A stretch of DNA of 64,000 bases from Phenylobacterium hankyongense. Lineage in GTDB: Bacteria > Pseudomonadota > Alphaproteobacteria > Caulobacterales > Caulobacteraceae. Location of the stretch: positions 3,743,649 through 3,807,648 of the forward strand of contig NZ_QFYP01000001.1 of NCBI RefSeq assembly GCF_003254505.1. The letters run 5' to 3'. Below are positions 16,679 to 24,898 of the stretch, piece after piece. A program made the translations under genes and the position numbers. How positions within the stretch are numbered: position 1 is the stretch's first letter; every line of letters begins with the position of its first letter. Below the pieces are notes generated by a model. The model saw nothing but the letters and a program-made list of their open reading frames with translations. It was not told the origin of the DNA and did not search any database.

Positions 16679-18244
16679 ATGCCACCGCCAAAGCCGATCC
16701 GCACCGCCCTCGCCGCCGGCCTCGCCTTAGCGCTCGGCTGCAGCGCGCCGGCGCCGGCGCAGATCCTCGGCGGCGGCGGCGGCCTGGGTGGCGGCGGCCT
16801 GCCATCCCTGCCGTCGAGCGGCCTGCCGTCCGTGGGTTCGCCGTTCCCGGACACACGGGCGCCGGCCAGCCGGATTCCCGACGCTCCGCGCCCCGGCCGG
16901 TCCACTCTCCCGACGCCGTCGTCTCTCCCGCAGGTCGTGGCTGCGCCCCCGGCGCCCGCCCTGCCCCAGGTCGGCCCGCAGGTGGGCGGCGTGCTCAGCA
17001 GCGCGCTGCCGGCGCAGGGCGCGCCCCAGGTGGTGACGGATGCGCTGGGCGCTGCTGCCGGTGTCGCCGGCGCAGCCCTGACCGAGGCGCGCCGCGTGCA
17101 GGCCCAACAGCTGATCCGCGACCACCCCGACGTCGTCGAGGCCGACGATCACGGCGCACCGGTGGTGCGAGGCGAGATCCTGGCGCTGTCGCCCAGCCCC
17201 GCGGCTCTCGCCCGCGCCCGCCAGGCCGGATTCGGAGTGCGGGCGAGCGGCGCGCTGAGCGCGCTGGGCCTGCAGAGCGTGACCCTGACTGCGCCGCGCG
17301 GCCTCTCGGCGCCCGAAGCAGTGCAACGGCTGCGCGCCCTCGATCCGCAAGGGCAATACGACTTCGACCACATCTACCAGGAGAGCGGCGCGGTCGGCCG
17401 AGGCGGCGAGACGGGCGGCCCGGCCGGCGGCTCGATTGCGGTGACCGGCGGCGGCGGCGCCATGCGGCTGGGGCTCGTCGACGGCTCGGTGGCCGCCGGC
17501 CAGCCGGCGCTGAGCGGCGCGCGGCTGGTCCAGCGCGCCTTCGCCCCCGGCGGCGCCCGGGTCACGGCCCACGCCACCGCGGTGGCCTCGCTGATGGCCG
17601 GCGCGCGCGGCGCGTTCCGGGGCGCAGCGCCCGGCGCGACGCTGATGGTCGCCGACGTCTATGGGCCGACGCCGACCGGCGGCTCGGCCAACGCCATCGC
17701 CCAGGCGCTGGCCTGGCTGGCGCAGACCCGCACGCCGGTGGTCAACATCAGCCTCGTCGGTCCGCCCAACCTGCTGCTGGGCGCGGCGGTGAAGGCGATG
17801 ATCGACCGCGGCCATATCGTGGTGGCGGCGGTCGGCAACGACGGCCCGGCGGCCGCGCCGCTCTATCCGGCCGCCTATCCCGGCGTGGTCGCCGTCACCG
17901 CCGTCGACGGCCGGCGGCGAGTGCTGCCGGAGGCCGGGCGCGGCACCCACGTGGACTTCGCCGCGCCGGGCGCGCAGATGGCCGCCGCCGGCCTGGACGG
18001 CGGCTTCGTGGCGGTGCGCGGCACCTCCTTCGCCGCCCCGATCGTCGCCGGCGAGCTGGCGCGGAGCCTGCCGCAGCCCGATCGTGCGGGCGCCGCGCGG
18101 GCGATGCAGCGCCTGGCCCACGACGCCGACGACCTGGGCGCCCGCGGGGCCGACCCGGTCTATGGCCGCGGCCTGGTGGGCTTCGAGCTGCGCACCGACC
18201 CGGCCGCCGTGGGCGCCCGCACCCTGGCGCTCCGCGGGCCATAA
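16679..18244 (+). CDS. Secreted S8 (subtilisin-family) serine protease
   Basis: A 521-residue exported protease. A signal peptide ends near A-P-A-Q, followed by a glycine-rich stretch (I-L-G-G-G-G-G-L-G-G-G-G-L) and a long Pro/Ala region to about residue 120. The catalytic triad is D268 (L-V-D-G-S), H298 (T-A-H-A-T-A-V-A-S-L-M-A-G) and S450 (G-T-S-F-A-A-P-I-V-A-G), with oxyanion asparagine in V-V-A-A-V-G-N-D-G. ATG 16679 is chosen; GTG 16667 is the alternative, with AGGAG just before it. Divergent from the ECF sigma gene and preceded by its putative promoter, so it is probably a target and perhaps a releaser of the signal. Substrate unknown. Confidence 0.88.
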   Translation: MPPPKPIRTALAAGLALALGCSAPAPAQILGGGGGLGGGGLPSLPSSGLPSVGSPFPDTRAPASRIPDAPRPGRSTLPTPSSLPQVVAAPPAPALPQVGPQVGGVLSSALPAQGAPQVVTDALGAAAGVAGAALTEARRVQAQQLIRDHPDVVEADDHGAPVVRGEILALSPSPAALARARQAGFGVRASGALSALGLQSVTLTAPRGLSAPEAVQRLRALDPQGQYDFDHIYQESGAVGRGGETGGPAGGSIAVTGGGGAMRLGLVDGSVAAGQPALSGARLVQRAFAPGGARVTAHATAVASLMAGARGAFRGAAPGATLMVADVYGPTPTGGSANAIAQALAWLAQTRTPVVNISLVGPPNLLLGAAVKAMIDRGHIVVAAVGNDGPAAAPLYPAAYPGVVAVTAVDGRRRVLPEAGRGTHVDFAAPGAQMAAAGLDGGFVAVRGTSFAAPIVAGELARSLPQPDRAGAARAMQRLAHDADDLGARGADPVYGRGLVGFELRTDPAAVGARTLALRGP

Positions 18245-18261
18245 AAAAGTTCCCGCTCGCG

Positions 18262-18287
18262 GGATGAACCGGCCAAGCCTGGTCGTT
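18262..18287 (+). promoter_or_regulatory. ECF-type promoter motif before the glycine-rich gene
   Basis: GGATGA at 18262-18267, 16 bases, then CGTT at 18284-18287. Spacing and both boxes are the same as in the two motifs of the inverted repeat at 16577-16612. Transcription would begin near 18296, 37 bases before the ATG of the glycine-rich protein. Confidence 0.6.
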
Positions 18288-18332
18288 GGACCCTGTCGGA
18301 AGCGCAAGCTTTTCGGAAATCAGGAGACAACC

Positions 18333-18923
18333 ATGCGCAAGACCTCACTCATGCTCGGCGCCCTGGGCGCGGCCCTGCTGTTCGCCGGCGCGGCGAACGC
18401 CCAGCTGCTCGGCGGCGGCCTGGCGGGCGGCGGCGGTCTGGGCGGCGGCCTCATGGGTGGCCTCGGCGGCGGCGGCCTCGGCGGCGCCAGCGGCGCGCTC
18501 GGCGGCTCGATGAGCGGCGCAGGCCAGCTGGGCGCCGACACCGGCGGCCTCACCTCGCACATCCGCAACACCGCCGGTGGGGCGCGCTCCACCGCGACGG
18601 GTGCGGCCCAGACCGGCGCTCAGACGGCCGGCGCCGGCGCCCAGAAGGCCCGCGGCGCGGCGCGCAGCGGCGTCAGCCAAGCCCAGTCCGGCGTCGGCCA
18701 GGCGCAGGCGGCGGGCGGTCAGGCGCTCGGCACGGCAGGATCCGCGGCCAATCAGTCGGCGTCCGCGAACGGCCAGGCCTCGGGCGGCGCGAACGCCAGC
18801 CCCAGCGGCGCTTCGGGCGGCGCCCAGGGCTCCGGCGGCCTCAGCCTCGGCGGCTCGGCCAACGCCTCGGCCAATGCCTCGGGGTCCGGCTCGGCCAGCG
18901 GGTCGGCCTCGGCTCCGCACTAA
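18333..18923 (+). CDS. Secreted glycine/alanine/serine-rich low-complexity protein
   Basis: A 196-residue protein with a clear signal peptide (M-R-K-T-S-L-M-L-G-A-L-G-A-A-L-L-F-A-G, cleavage near A-N-A-Q). The mature N-terminus is L-L-G-G-G-L-A-G-G-G-G-L-G-G-G, much like that of the subtilase before it. The rest is Gly/Ala/Ser/Gln/Thr-rich without a recognisable fold. AGGAGA lies five bases before the ATG. It is preceded by its own copy of the ECF-type motif. Function unknown; possibilities are a surface or matrix structural protein or a substrate of the neighbouring protease. Real coding is supported by the signal peptide and ribosome site. Confidence 0.75.
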   Translation: MRKTSLMLGALGAALLFAGAANAQLLGGGLAGGGGLGGGLMGGLGGGGLGGASGALGGSMSGAGQLGADTGGLTSHIRNTAGGARSTATGAAQTGAQTAGAGAQKARGAARSGVSQAQSGVGQAQAAGGQALGTAGSAANQSASANGQASGGANASPSGASGGAQGSGGLSLGGSANASANASGSGSASGSASAPH

Positions 18924-18993
18924 CCGGAAACTGGGGGAGTCGCGACCGGCTTTGGAGAGCTCATCAGAGTCGCCGGGCGCACGCCCAGTAGAG

Positions 18994-19023
18994 GGGCCGT
19001 CGGAGCGATCCGGCGGCCCTTCG
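18994..19023 (+). terminator. Terminator-like hairpin after the glycine-rich gene
   Basis: A 10-bp stem with one G-T pair (18994-19003 with 19010-19019) follows the glycine-rich gene by 70 bases. Only a short TTC follows, so strength is uncertain. Confidence 0.45.
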
Positions 19024-19087
19024 CCGTTTGCGGCCTATTACCTGTGAGGTCATGGAGCCGCCGCGGAGCCGCAGCTATGGTCGCGGC

Positions 19088-19888
19088 ATGCTGGGAACCG
19101 CCCGCACCGTCGGCGATCATCTGCGCGAATGGCGTCAGCGCCGCCGCATGAGCCAGCTCGACCTCGCCTGCGAGGCGGAGATCTCCACCCGCCACCTGAG
19201 CTTCATGGAGACCGGCCGCGCCCAGCCCAGCCGGGAGATGGTGCTGCACCTGGCCGACCAGCTCTCGATCCCGCTGCGCGAGCGCAACGTCATCCTGGTG
19301 GCCGCCGGATTCGCCCCGGTGTTCCCCGAGCGGCCCCTCGACGATCCGGCGCTGCAGGCCGCCCGCCGCGCGGTGGAGGTGATCCTGGCGGGCCACGAGC
19401 CCTATCCGGCGCTGGTGGTCGACCTGCGCTGGAACCTGGTGGCGGGGAACCGCGCGCTGGCGCCGCTGCTGGAGGGCGTCGCGCCGGAGCTGCTGGCCGC
19501 GCCCACCAACGTCATGCGCCTGGCCCTGCATCCCCAGGGTCTCGCCCCGCGGATCGTCAACCTGGCGGAATGGAGGCTACACCTGCTGGAGCGTCTGCGC
19601 CGACAGGTCGACCTCACCGCCGATCCGGGCCTCATCGCGCTGGTGGAGGAGCTGAAGTCCTATCCGACGCCGCCGGCGCCCGACCGCCGCCCCGAGGACT
19701 TCGGCGGCGTCGCGACGCCCCTGCAGCTGCTGAACGGCGATAGCGTCCTGTCGTTCTACAGCACGACCACCGTGTTCGGGACGGCGGTGGACATCACCCT
19801 GTCCGAACTGACCCTGGAGACCTTCTTCCCCGCCGACCCGGCCACCGCCGAGACGCTACGCCAGCTCCAGGCCGCGCGCGGCGATTAG
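19088..19888 (+). CDS. XRE-type helix-turn-helix regulator with MmyB-like ligand-binding domain
   Basis: A 266-residue transcription factor. The HTH occupies about residues 8-65 (L-R-E-W-R-Q-R-R-R-M-S-Q-L-D-L-A and S-T-R-H-L-S-F-M-E-T-G-R-A-Q-P-S). The rest matches the MmyB-like ligand-binding domain: P-Y-P-A-L-V-V-D-L-R-W-N-L-V-A-G-N-R-A, L-A-L-H-P-Q-G-L, and a late F-G-T-A-V-D-I-T-L-S-E-L-T-L-E-T-F-F-P. Such domains bind small hydrophobic ligands. ATG 19088 is chosen because the family begins here; ATG 19052 and GTG 19028 are possible. Its stop overlaps the stop of the convergent DUF3574 gene. The target genes are unknown. Confidence 0.85.
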   Translation: MLGTARTVGDHLREWRQRRRMSQLDLACEAEISTRHLSFMETGRAQPSREMVLHLADQLSIPLRERNVILVAAGFAPVFPERPLDDPALQAARRAVEVILAGHEPYPALVVDLRWNLVAGNRALAPLLEGVAPELLAAPTNVMRLALHPQGLAPRIVNLAEWRLHLLERLRRQVDLTADPGLIALVEELKSYPTPPAPDRRPEDFGGVATPLQLLNGDSVLSFYSTTTVFGTAVDITLSELTLETFFPADPATAETLRQLQAARGD

Positions 19889-20295
19889 AACGAGACGCAG
19901 GACGCCTGGGTGATCAGCAGCACCGCGTCCTGCTGGAAGCGGGTCTTGTAGGCGGCGCGGACGGTGTCGACCCGCTGGCCGGCGTCCTTGGTCTTCGGCA
20001 GCACGATCAGCACCACCTTGGAGGCCTCGCGGATCAGCTGGTTCTCCGGCCCCCGCCACTGGCCGCCGCCGTCGAGGATGGTGAGCCCGTCCGGGAAGCG
20101 CGGCGTCAGCTCATCGTCGACGAACTTGCGGAACGCCGCGTCGCTGACGCCGGGCTTGTCGCCGATGTTGCGCCCGAAGAACAGCTGGGCTGTGCGCAGC
20201 CGCTCCTGCCCCGCCGGACAGGTCGGCAGCGGCGCCGTCGCGCAACCGGCCAGCGCCAGGCCCGCGGCCAGCAGTACGCCCCCCAGTATCCTCAT
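19885..20295 (-). CDS. DUF3574 lipoprotein
   Basis: A 136-residue lipoprotein. The leader [18 protein letters not shown] gives a lipobox L-A-G-C at residue 18. The mature part has the DUF3574 marks [25 protein letters not shown] and E-A-S-K-V-V-L-I-V. Function unknown. Its ATG overlaps the stop of the isovaleryl-CoA dehydrogenase gene (ATGA), so the two are translationally coupled, although no functional link is obvious. Confidence 0.8.
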   Translation of the reverse strand: MRILGGVLLAAGLALAGCATAPLPTCPAGQERLRTAQLFFGRNIGDKPGVSDAAFRKFVDDELTPRFPDGLTILDGGGQWRGPENQLIREASKVVLIVLPKTKDAGQRVDTVRAAYKTRFQQDAVLLITQASCVSF

Positions 20296-21458
20296 GCTCC
20301 CACCAGTTCCCGCCCGATCAGGAACCGCCGGATCTCGTTGGTGCCTGCGCCAATGTCGTAGAGCTTGGCGTCGCGCAGGTAGCGCTCCACCGGATAGTCC
20401 TTGGTGTAGCCGGCGCCGCCGAGCGCCTGAATCGCCTCCAGCGCCACCTTCACGGCGTTCTCCGACGCCATCAGGATCGCGCCGGCCGCGTCGAACCGGG
20501 TGGTCATGCCGGCGTCGCAGGCCTTCGCCACCGCATAGACGTAGGCGCGCGCCGAGTTCAGGGCGACGTACATGTCGGCCACCTTGCCCTGCATCAGCTG
20601 GAAGGAGCCGATCGGCCGGCCGAACTGCTTGCGTTCGCGGACATAGGGCAGGACCACGTCCATGCAGGCCTGCATGATCCCCAGCGGCCCCGCGGCCAGC
20701 ACCGCGCGCTCATAGTCCAGCCCGCTCATCAGCACGCCCACGCCGCCGTTCTCCGGCCCCATGACGTTGTCGGCCGGCACCTCGCAGTCCTCGAACACCA
20801 GCTCGCCGGTGTCCGAGCCGCGCATGCCCATCTTGTCCAGCTTCTGCGAGACGCTGAAGCCCTTCATGCCCTTCTCGACGATGAAGGCGGTGATGCCCTT
20901 GCTGTCCTCGCCCGGCTCGGTCTTGGCGTAGACCACCAGGGTGTCGGCGTGCGGCGCGTTGGTGATCCAGAACTTGGTCCCGTTGAGGACGTAGCGGTCG
21001 CCCTGCTTGCGGGCCACGAGGCGCATGGACACCACGTCGGAGCCGGCGCCCGCCTCGCTCATCGCCAGGGCGCCCACGTGCTCGCCGGAGATCAGCTTCG
21101 GCAGGTAGCGGCGCTTCTGCTCCTCAGTGCCCCAGCGGCGGAGCTGGTTCACGCAGAGGTTGGAGTGGGCGCCGTAGGACAGGCCCACCGAGGCCGAAGC
21201 CCGGGACACCTCCTCCATGGCCACCACGTGCTCCAGGTAGCCGAGGCCGAGGCCGCCGTAGGTCTCCTCGACGGTGACGCCGTGCAGGCCGAGCTCGCCC
21301 ATCGGCGGCCAGAGCTCGCGCGGGAAGCTGTTGGTCTCGTCGATCTGCGCCGCCAGCGGCGCGATCTTGTCGGCGGCGAAACGCGCGGTGGTCTCGCGGA
21401 TGGCGTCGGCGGTCTCGCCGAGGCCGAACTCCAGCGTGGGTCCGTGGTTCGGGATCAT
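20292..21458 (-). CDS. ivd: Isovaleryl-CoA dehydrogenase
   Basis: A 388-residue acyl-CoA dehydrogenase that oxidises isovaleryl-CoA to 3-methylcrotonyl-CoA in leucine breakdown, using FAD and passing electrons to ETF. Acyl-CoA dehydrogenase marks are [26 protein letters not shown] and [10 protein letters not shown]. The catalytic glutamate of the isovaleryl subgroup, which sits in an earlier helix than in other members, is present in [13 protein letters not shown]. Length is typical. First gene of a two-gene unit with the DUF3574 lipoprotein. The crotonase at 8891-9736 may act two steps later in the pathway; the carboxylase for the middle step is not in the window. Confidence 0.92.
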   Translation of the reverse strand: MIPNHGPTLEFGLGETADAIRETTARFAADKIAPLAAQIDETNSFPRELWPPMGELGLHGVTVEETYGGLGLGYLEHVVAMEEVSRASASVGLSYGAHSNLCVNQLRRWGTEEQKRRYLPKLISGEHVGALAMSEAGAGSDVVSMRLVARKQGDRYVLNGTKFWITNAPHADTLVVYAKTEPGEDSKGITAFIVEKGMKGFSVSQKLDKMGMRGSDTGELVFEDCEVPADNVMGPENGGVGVLMSGLDYERAVLAAGPLGIMQACMDVVLPYVRERKQFGRPIGSFQLMQGKVADMYVALNSARAYVYAVAKACDAGMTTRFDAAGAILMASENAVKVALEAIQALGGAGYTKDYPVERYLRDAKLYDIGAGTNEIRRFLIGRELVGA

Positions 21459-21506
21459 GGCGCGAGGGTTAGCATGCGTCGCCGCGCCTCGCGAGAGGGC
21501 GGGTTT

Positions 21507-22817
21507 TCAGATGCGCGGGTTGTCGGTCCGACGCTCCGCCGCCCGGCCCAGCCGCCGCAGCAGCAGGTAGATAGCCACGCAGAAAAACGCCACGCCGGCG
21601 ACGCTCGCCAGCCCGCCCACCCAGCGCGCGTCCAGCATCATCCCGTCGGCCCGCGGCTGGGCGTTGACCACCCAGAAGATGCCGCCGCCGAAGAAGGCGA
21701 GGCCCAGCACCGCCAGGCTCACCAGCGTCAGCAGCCCGTCCTTCGGCTGTTGCGGCAGCGGCTGCACGGTCGGCGCGATGAAGTCGTAGGGCACGGTGTC
21801 GTCGATCACCACCCGGCCGGAGGTCTCGGCCGGCGGCTCCGCCGCGGCCTCCGCCTCGCGGGCGTCGTTGGCGGCGGTTGGCGGATCGAACAGGTCGGGC
21901 CCGGTCGCCTCCTCCGCCACCGGCTCGCCGCGCGATTCGGCCTGCTGCTCTGCCGGCGTCTCGTCGAGCTCTTCCACGGGAGCGGTGAGTTCGAACGCCG
22001 GCTCAGGGGCAGGCCCCGGCGGCTCGCCCACGGTGATCGGCGGCGCAAAGTCGGCCTGCGGGCGCGGCTCCTCGGCCACCGGCTCCGGCGACGGCCCGAC
22101 TTCGGTCGGCTCGCCGGTCTCGGGGAAGATGGTCTGCAGCCGGGCGGAGACCTGTTCCGCGACGGCCTTCATCGGATTTTCGGCCTCCGACGGCTCCGGC
22201 TCCGCCAACGCGGCGGTCGGCCGGTCCTCGCGCACGACCAGCACCCGCTCGCCGTCCAGCGTGGTCGCCATCGGCGTCGGGGTCTGGCGCGGCGTGGTGT
22301 CGAAGCCGTCGAGGTCGAGGACGGGCTTCAGGATCGGCGACGGCGCGATCGTCCAGGCGCCGCCCGGCGGGGTGAGGAACAGCAGCTTCTCGGCGGCCCG
22401 GCGGCGCACCAGGGCGTCGACCACGATCCGCTCGCCCTCGAACTCCGCCTTGCGCCACAGCTCCATGGCGAAGGCCGCCTGGATCGCGGCGCCCTCGTTG
22501 AGCCGCTTCAGGACCGCGGAGCGGCGGAAGTTGTCGAGGCCGATGTTGAACGCGAAGGCGCACAGCGCGTCGAACTGGTTCTGCGAGAGCGGCGCGTAGG
22601 CCTGTTCGTTGACCACGTGGGCGACGGCGATCAGGTCGTAGAGCAGCAGCGCCTCGGCGTCCTCCTCGGACACCTCCGCCCCCTGGCGCGCGGTCAGGGT
22701 ATGGCCGTAGCCGATCGTCCAGCGCCCGTCAGGGAGCTGTGCGGCCTTGCGGCGATAGCCCTCGAACCGCTTGATCAGCTCGATCGCGGTTCGGGAGACC
22801 TGGTGGCGCGGCTTCAT
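21507..22817 (-). CDS. spmX: SpmX-type polar muramidase (GH24 domain with two C-terminal membrane segments)
   Basis: A 436-residue protein. The N-terminal GH24 lysozyme-like domain (about 8-155) has the catalytic glutamate E19 in F-E-G-Y-R and D-G-R-W-T-I-G-Y-G-H-T at 30-40. A long acidic Pro/Glu-rich stretch (about 160-360) and two closely spaced transmembrane segments at the C-terminus follow. This is the layout of Caulobacter SpmX, which sits at the stalked pole, recruits and activates the kinase DivJ and helps stalk placement. ATG 22817 is chosen, as the family starts M-K-P-R-H-Q-V-S-R. A sigma-54-type box lies just upstream. Confidence 0.9.
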   Translation of the reverse strand: MKPRHQVSRTAIELIKRFEGYRRKAAQLPDGRWTIGYGHTLTARQGAEVSEEDAEALLLYDLIAVAHVVNEQAYAPLSQNQFDALCAFAFNIGLDNFRRSAVLKRLNEGAAIQAAFAMELWRKAEFEGERIVVDALVRRRAAEKLLFLTPPGGAWTIAPSPILKPVLDLDGFDTTPRQTPTPMATTLDGERVLVVREDRPTAALAEPEPSEAENPMKAVAEQVSARLQTIFPETGEPTEVGPSPEPVAEEPRPQADFAPPITVGEPPGPAPEPAFELTAPVEELDETPAEQQAESRGEPVAEEATGPDLFDPPTAANDAREAEAAAEPPAETSGRVVIDDTVPYDFIAPTVQPLPQQPKDGLLTLVSLAVLGLAFFGGGIFWVVNAQPRADGMMLDARWVGGLASVAGVAFFCVAIYLLLRRLGRAAERRTDNPRI

Positions 22818-22861
22818 GCCCTCTGACCCAGTTTGACACAGACGCGCGGGCGTCATGCCTC

Positions 22862-22876
22862 GCAAGGCAAGAGCCA
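22862..22876 (-). promoter_or_regulatory. Sigma-54 (-24/-12) promoter of spmX
   Basis: On the minus strand the sequence TGGCTCTTGCCTTGC has GG and GC elements separated by exactly ten bases, matching the RpoN consensus TGGCAC-N5-TTGC. The start would lie near 22851, about 34 bases before the spmX ATG. In Caulobacter, spmX is activated through sigma-54 and TacA, so the site is in the expected place. Confidence 0.65.
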
Positions 22877-22901
22877 GGCCGTGTCATAGCCCAACGGAGG
22901 T

Positions 22902-24332
22902 TTACAACAGGATGAGGGCGGCGATGCCCAGCAGGGCGAGGAATCCGAAGAAATCGGTCATGAAGGTGACCACCACCGACGAGGAGACGGCCGGGTCGCG
23001 CCCGAACCGCTCGAGCACGATGGGCGCCAGGATCCCGCCGAGCGCCGCCACGAACAGGTTGGCGATGATCGCCAGGAAGACCACCAGCGACAGCTTCCAG
23101 TCGTGTTGCCAGAGATAGAGCGCGCCGCCGAGCATCAGGCCCACGGCGCCGCCGTTGAGCAAGCCCACCGCCAGCTCGCGCATGATCACGCGCATGGCGT
23201 TGGCGGCGTTCAGCTCCTTGGTGGCGATGGCGCGCACCGCCACGGTCAGGGCCTGGGTGCCGGCGTTGCCGCCGAGCGACGAGACGATGGGGATCAGCAT
23301 CACCAGCACGACGATCTTGGCGATCATCGGCTGGAAGGGGCCGATGACGGTCACCGCGACCGCCTCGGTGACCAGGTTGACCAGCAGCCACGGCAGCCGT
23401 GACTTCACGATGCCCAGGAAGCCGGCGTCGCGGCCGGCGTCGGAAACCCCGGCCAGGGCCAGGATGTCCTCCTCGGTCTCCTCCTGGATGACGCCGACGA
23501 TGTCGTCGACGGTGATCTGGCCCACCAGCCGTCCGCCGGGCTCGACCACGGGGGCGGAGATCAGGTGGTATTTGTCGAAGATGTAGGCGACCTCTTCCTG
23601 GTCCATATCGACCGGGATTTCGGTGACCTGCTCCATGATCTGCGCCAGCGGCGTCTCGCGGCGGCTGCGCAGCAGGTGGCTGACCGGGGCGGCCCCGACC
23701 GGCTTGTAGGCCGGGTCGACCACATAGACGTCGAAGAACAGCTCCGGCAGCTCGTCGCTCTCGCGGCGCAGGTGGTCGATGGTCTGGCCGACGGTCCAGA
23801 ACTGCGGCGCGGCCACCACCTCGCGCTGCATCAGGCGCCCGGCGGTCTCGTCCTCATAGGCAAGCGTGTTCTCGATGGCCGCCCGCTCGACGTCGGGCAT
23901 GGCGGCCAGCACCTGGGCCCGCTTGTCGGCCTCCAGGTCGTCGACGACGTCGGCGGCGTCGTCCGATTCCATCTCGCCGAGCGCCTTGGCGAGCGTCGCC
24001 GAGGGCACGTGCTCGAGGATTTCCTCGCGGATCTCGGTGTCGAGCTCGGAGAGGATCTCGGCCAGCGCCTCGGGATCGAGGTGCGGCAGCAGCTCCTCGC
24101 GGTCGTCCGCCGACAGGAAGCCCATCAGGTCGGCGATGTCGGCCGGATGCAGGGCGCCCAGCAGGTCGCGCAGACGCTCGGTGTCGCCGCGATCGAGCGC
24201 GTCGGCCACCATCGGCACGTATTCGGGATTTAGGGCGTAGTCCTCGCCGAGGGCGAGGTCTTCAAGGTCTTCTTCCGTCTCGGGATTCTGTCGCCGGGCC
24301 AGGTCCATGAGGTCGTCCGTTTCGCGGCTCAT
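22902..24332 (-). CDS. mgtE: MgtE magnesium transporter
   Basis: A 476-residue Mg2+ channel of the inner membrane. The order is an acidic N-domain (about 30-150, with repeats such as H-P-A-D-I-A-D-L and L-E-A-D-K-R), two CBS domains (about 155-290, including I-S-A-P-V-V and V-G-Q-I-T-V-D-D-I), and five membrane helices (about 310-476). The conserved pore segment P-I-V-S-S-L-G-G-N-A-G-T-Q is present. Magnesium bound by the N and CBS domains closes the pore. The gene lies downstream of tRNA-Leu and 84 bases upstream of spmX, which has its own promoter. Confidence 0.95.
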   Translation of the reverse strand: MSRETDDLMDLARRQNPETEEDLEDLALGEDYALNPEYVPMVADALDRGDTERLRDLLGALHPADIADLMGFLSADDREELLPHLDPEALAEILSELDTEIREEILEHVPSATLAKALGEMESDDAADVVDDLEADKRAQVLAAMPDVERAAIENTLAYEDETAGRLMQREVVAAPQFWTVGQTIDHLRRESDELPELFFDVYVVDPAYKPVGAAPVSHLLRSRRETPLAQIMEQVTEIPVDMDQEEVAYIFDKYHLISAPVVEPGGRLVGQITVDDIVGVIQEETEEDILALAGVSDAGRDAGFLGIVKSRLPWLLVNLVTEAVAVTVIGPFQPMIAKIVVLVMLIPIVSSLGGNAGTQALTVAVRAIATKELNAANAMRVIMRELAVGLLNGGAVGLMLGGALYLWQHDWKLSLVVFLAIIANLFVAALGGILAPIVLERFGRDPAVSSSVVVTFMTDFFGFLALLGIAALILL

Positions 24333-24393
24333 GCGGACCTCCCTGGCTTATGACGGACGTCTCGTTCCTATCCGGTTGAAAACCCTGATTCAC

Positions 24394-24478
24394 TGGTGCG
24401 GTCGAGAAGACTCGAACTTCCACGGGTTGCCCCACAGCGACCTCAACGCTGCGCGTCTACCAATTCCGCCACGACCGC
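24394..24478 (-). tRNA. tRNA-Leu (anticodon GAG)
   Basis: The minus strand begins GCGGTCGTGGCGG and ends CGACCGCA plus an encoded CCA. The acceptor stem pairs GCGGTCG with CGACCGC, the D region has GGTAGACGC, the anticodon arm is CAGCG-TTGAGGT-CGCTG with anticodon GAG, a long variable arm follows, and the T-loop is GTTCGAGTC. It has the class II form expected for leucine. The span includes the CCA end. Confidence 0.95.
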
Positions 24479-24562
24479 TCGTGGTGAGCGGCGGGGGTTA
24501 GCAAACACCTGAGGCTTTGTGAAGGGCGCGTGGCCACGGCCACGCAAAGCACCGCAGTTCGT

Positions 24563-24889
24563 TCAGGCTTCCCCGGCCATGTAATCGTAGACGTTGGCTT
24601 CGCGGGTGACGGCGATGGAAATGCGGTCTTCGTTGATCTGGATCTCGCCGCGGGCGATCGGATGGTTGTTGGCGAGGATCCAGACCTCCTCGTTCACCGT
24701 GGTGTCCAAGGGAATCACCGCGCCGCGGCCCATGCGCAGGAGCTGTTGCATCGGGAGCGTCGAGCGACCCAGGACGACCTGGATCTCCACGTTTACCGCC
24801 TTGACCTGGCTCAAGAAACTACGCCCCCGCGGACTATGCGCGAAAAACCGCGCCGCCGGCTTTGCCAGAGGCAGGCCGGACGCCCACAT
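24563..24889 (-). CDS. Lone SpoA-domain (FliN-like) protein
   Basis: A protein of at most 108 residues whose last 75 form a SpoA domain like the C-terminus of FliN/Fli[39 protein letters not shown] and V-Y-D-Y-M. In FliN this domain builds the flagellar C-ring. No other flagellar gene is near, so it may be a motor part encoded apart or a second FliN homologue. The N-terminus is uncertain: ATG 24889 is 9 bases from the divergent lipB ATG and gives a basic, unusual leader, while GTG 24790, with AAGG eight bases upstream, would start exactly at the domain. Confidence 0.7.
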   Translation of the reverse strand: MWASGLPLAKPAARFFAHSPRGRSFLSQVKAVNVEIQVVLGRSTLPMQQLLRMGRGAVIPLDTTVNEEVWILANNHPIARGEIQINEDRISIAVTREANVYDYMAGEA

Positions 24890-24898
24890 TGGAGCGAC

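Noticed and set aside
18252..18263. Hairpin cccgctcgcggg just after the subtilase as a terminator
   Set aside because: The A-run lies before the hairpin on the plus strand, so it would terminate only minus-strand transcription, and no minus-strand gene ends there; it also overlaps the ECF-type motif.
24307..24501. 64-codon plus-strand frame across the tRNA-Leu gene
   Set aside because: It overlaps a clear tRNA on the other strand and has no family likeness.
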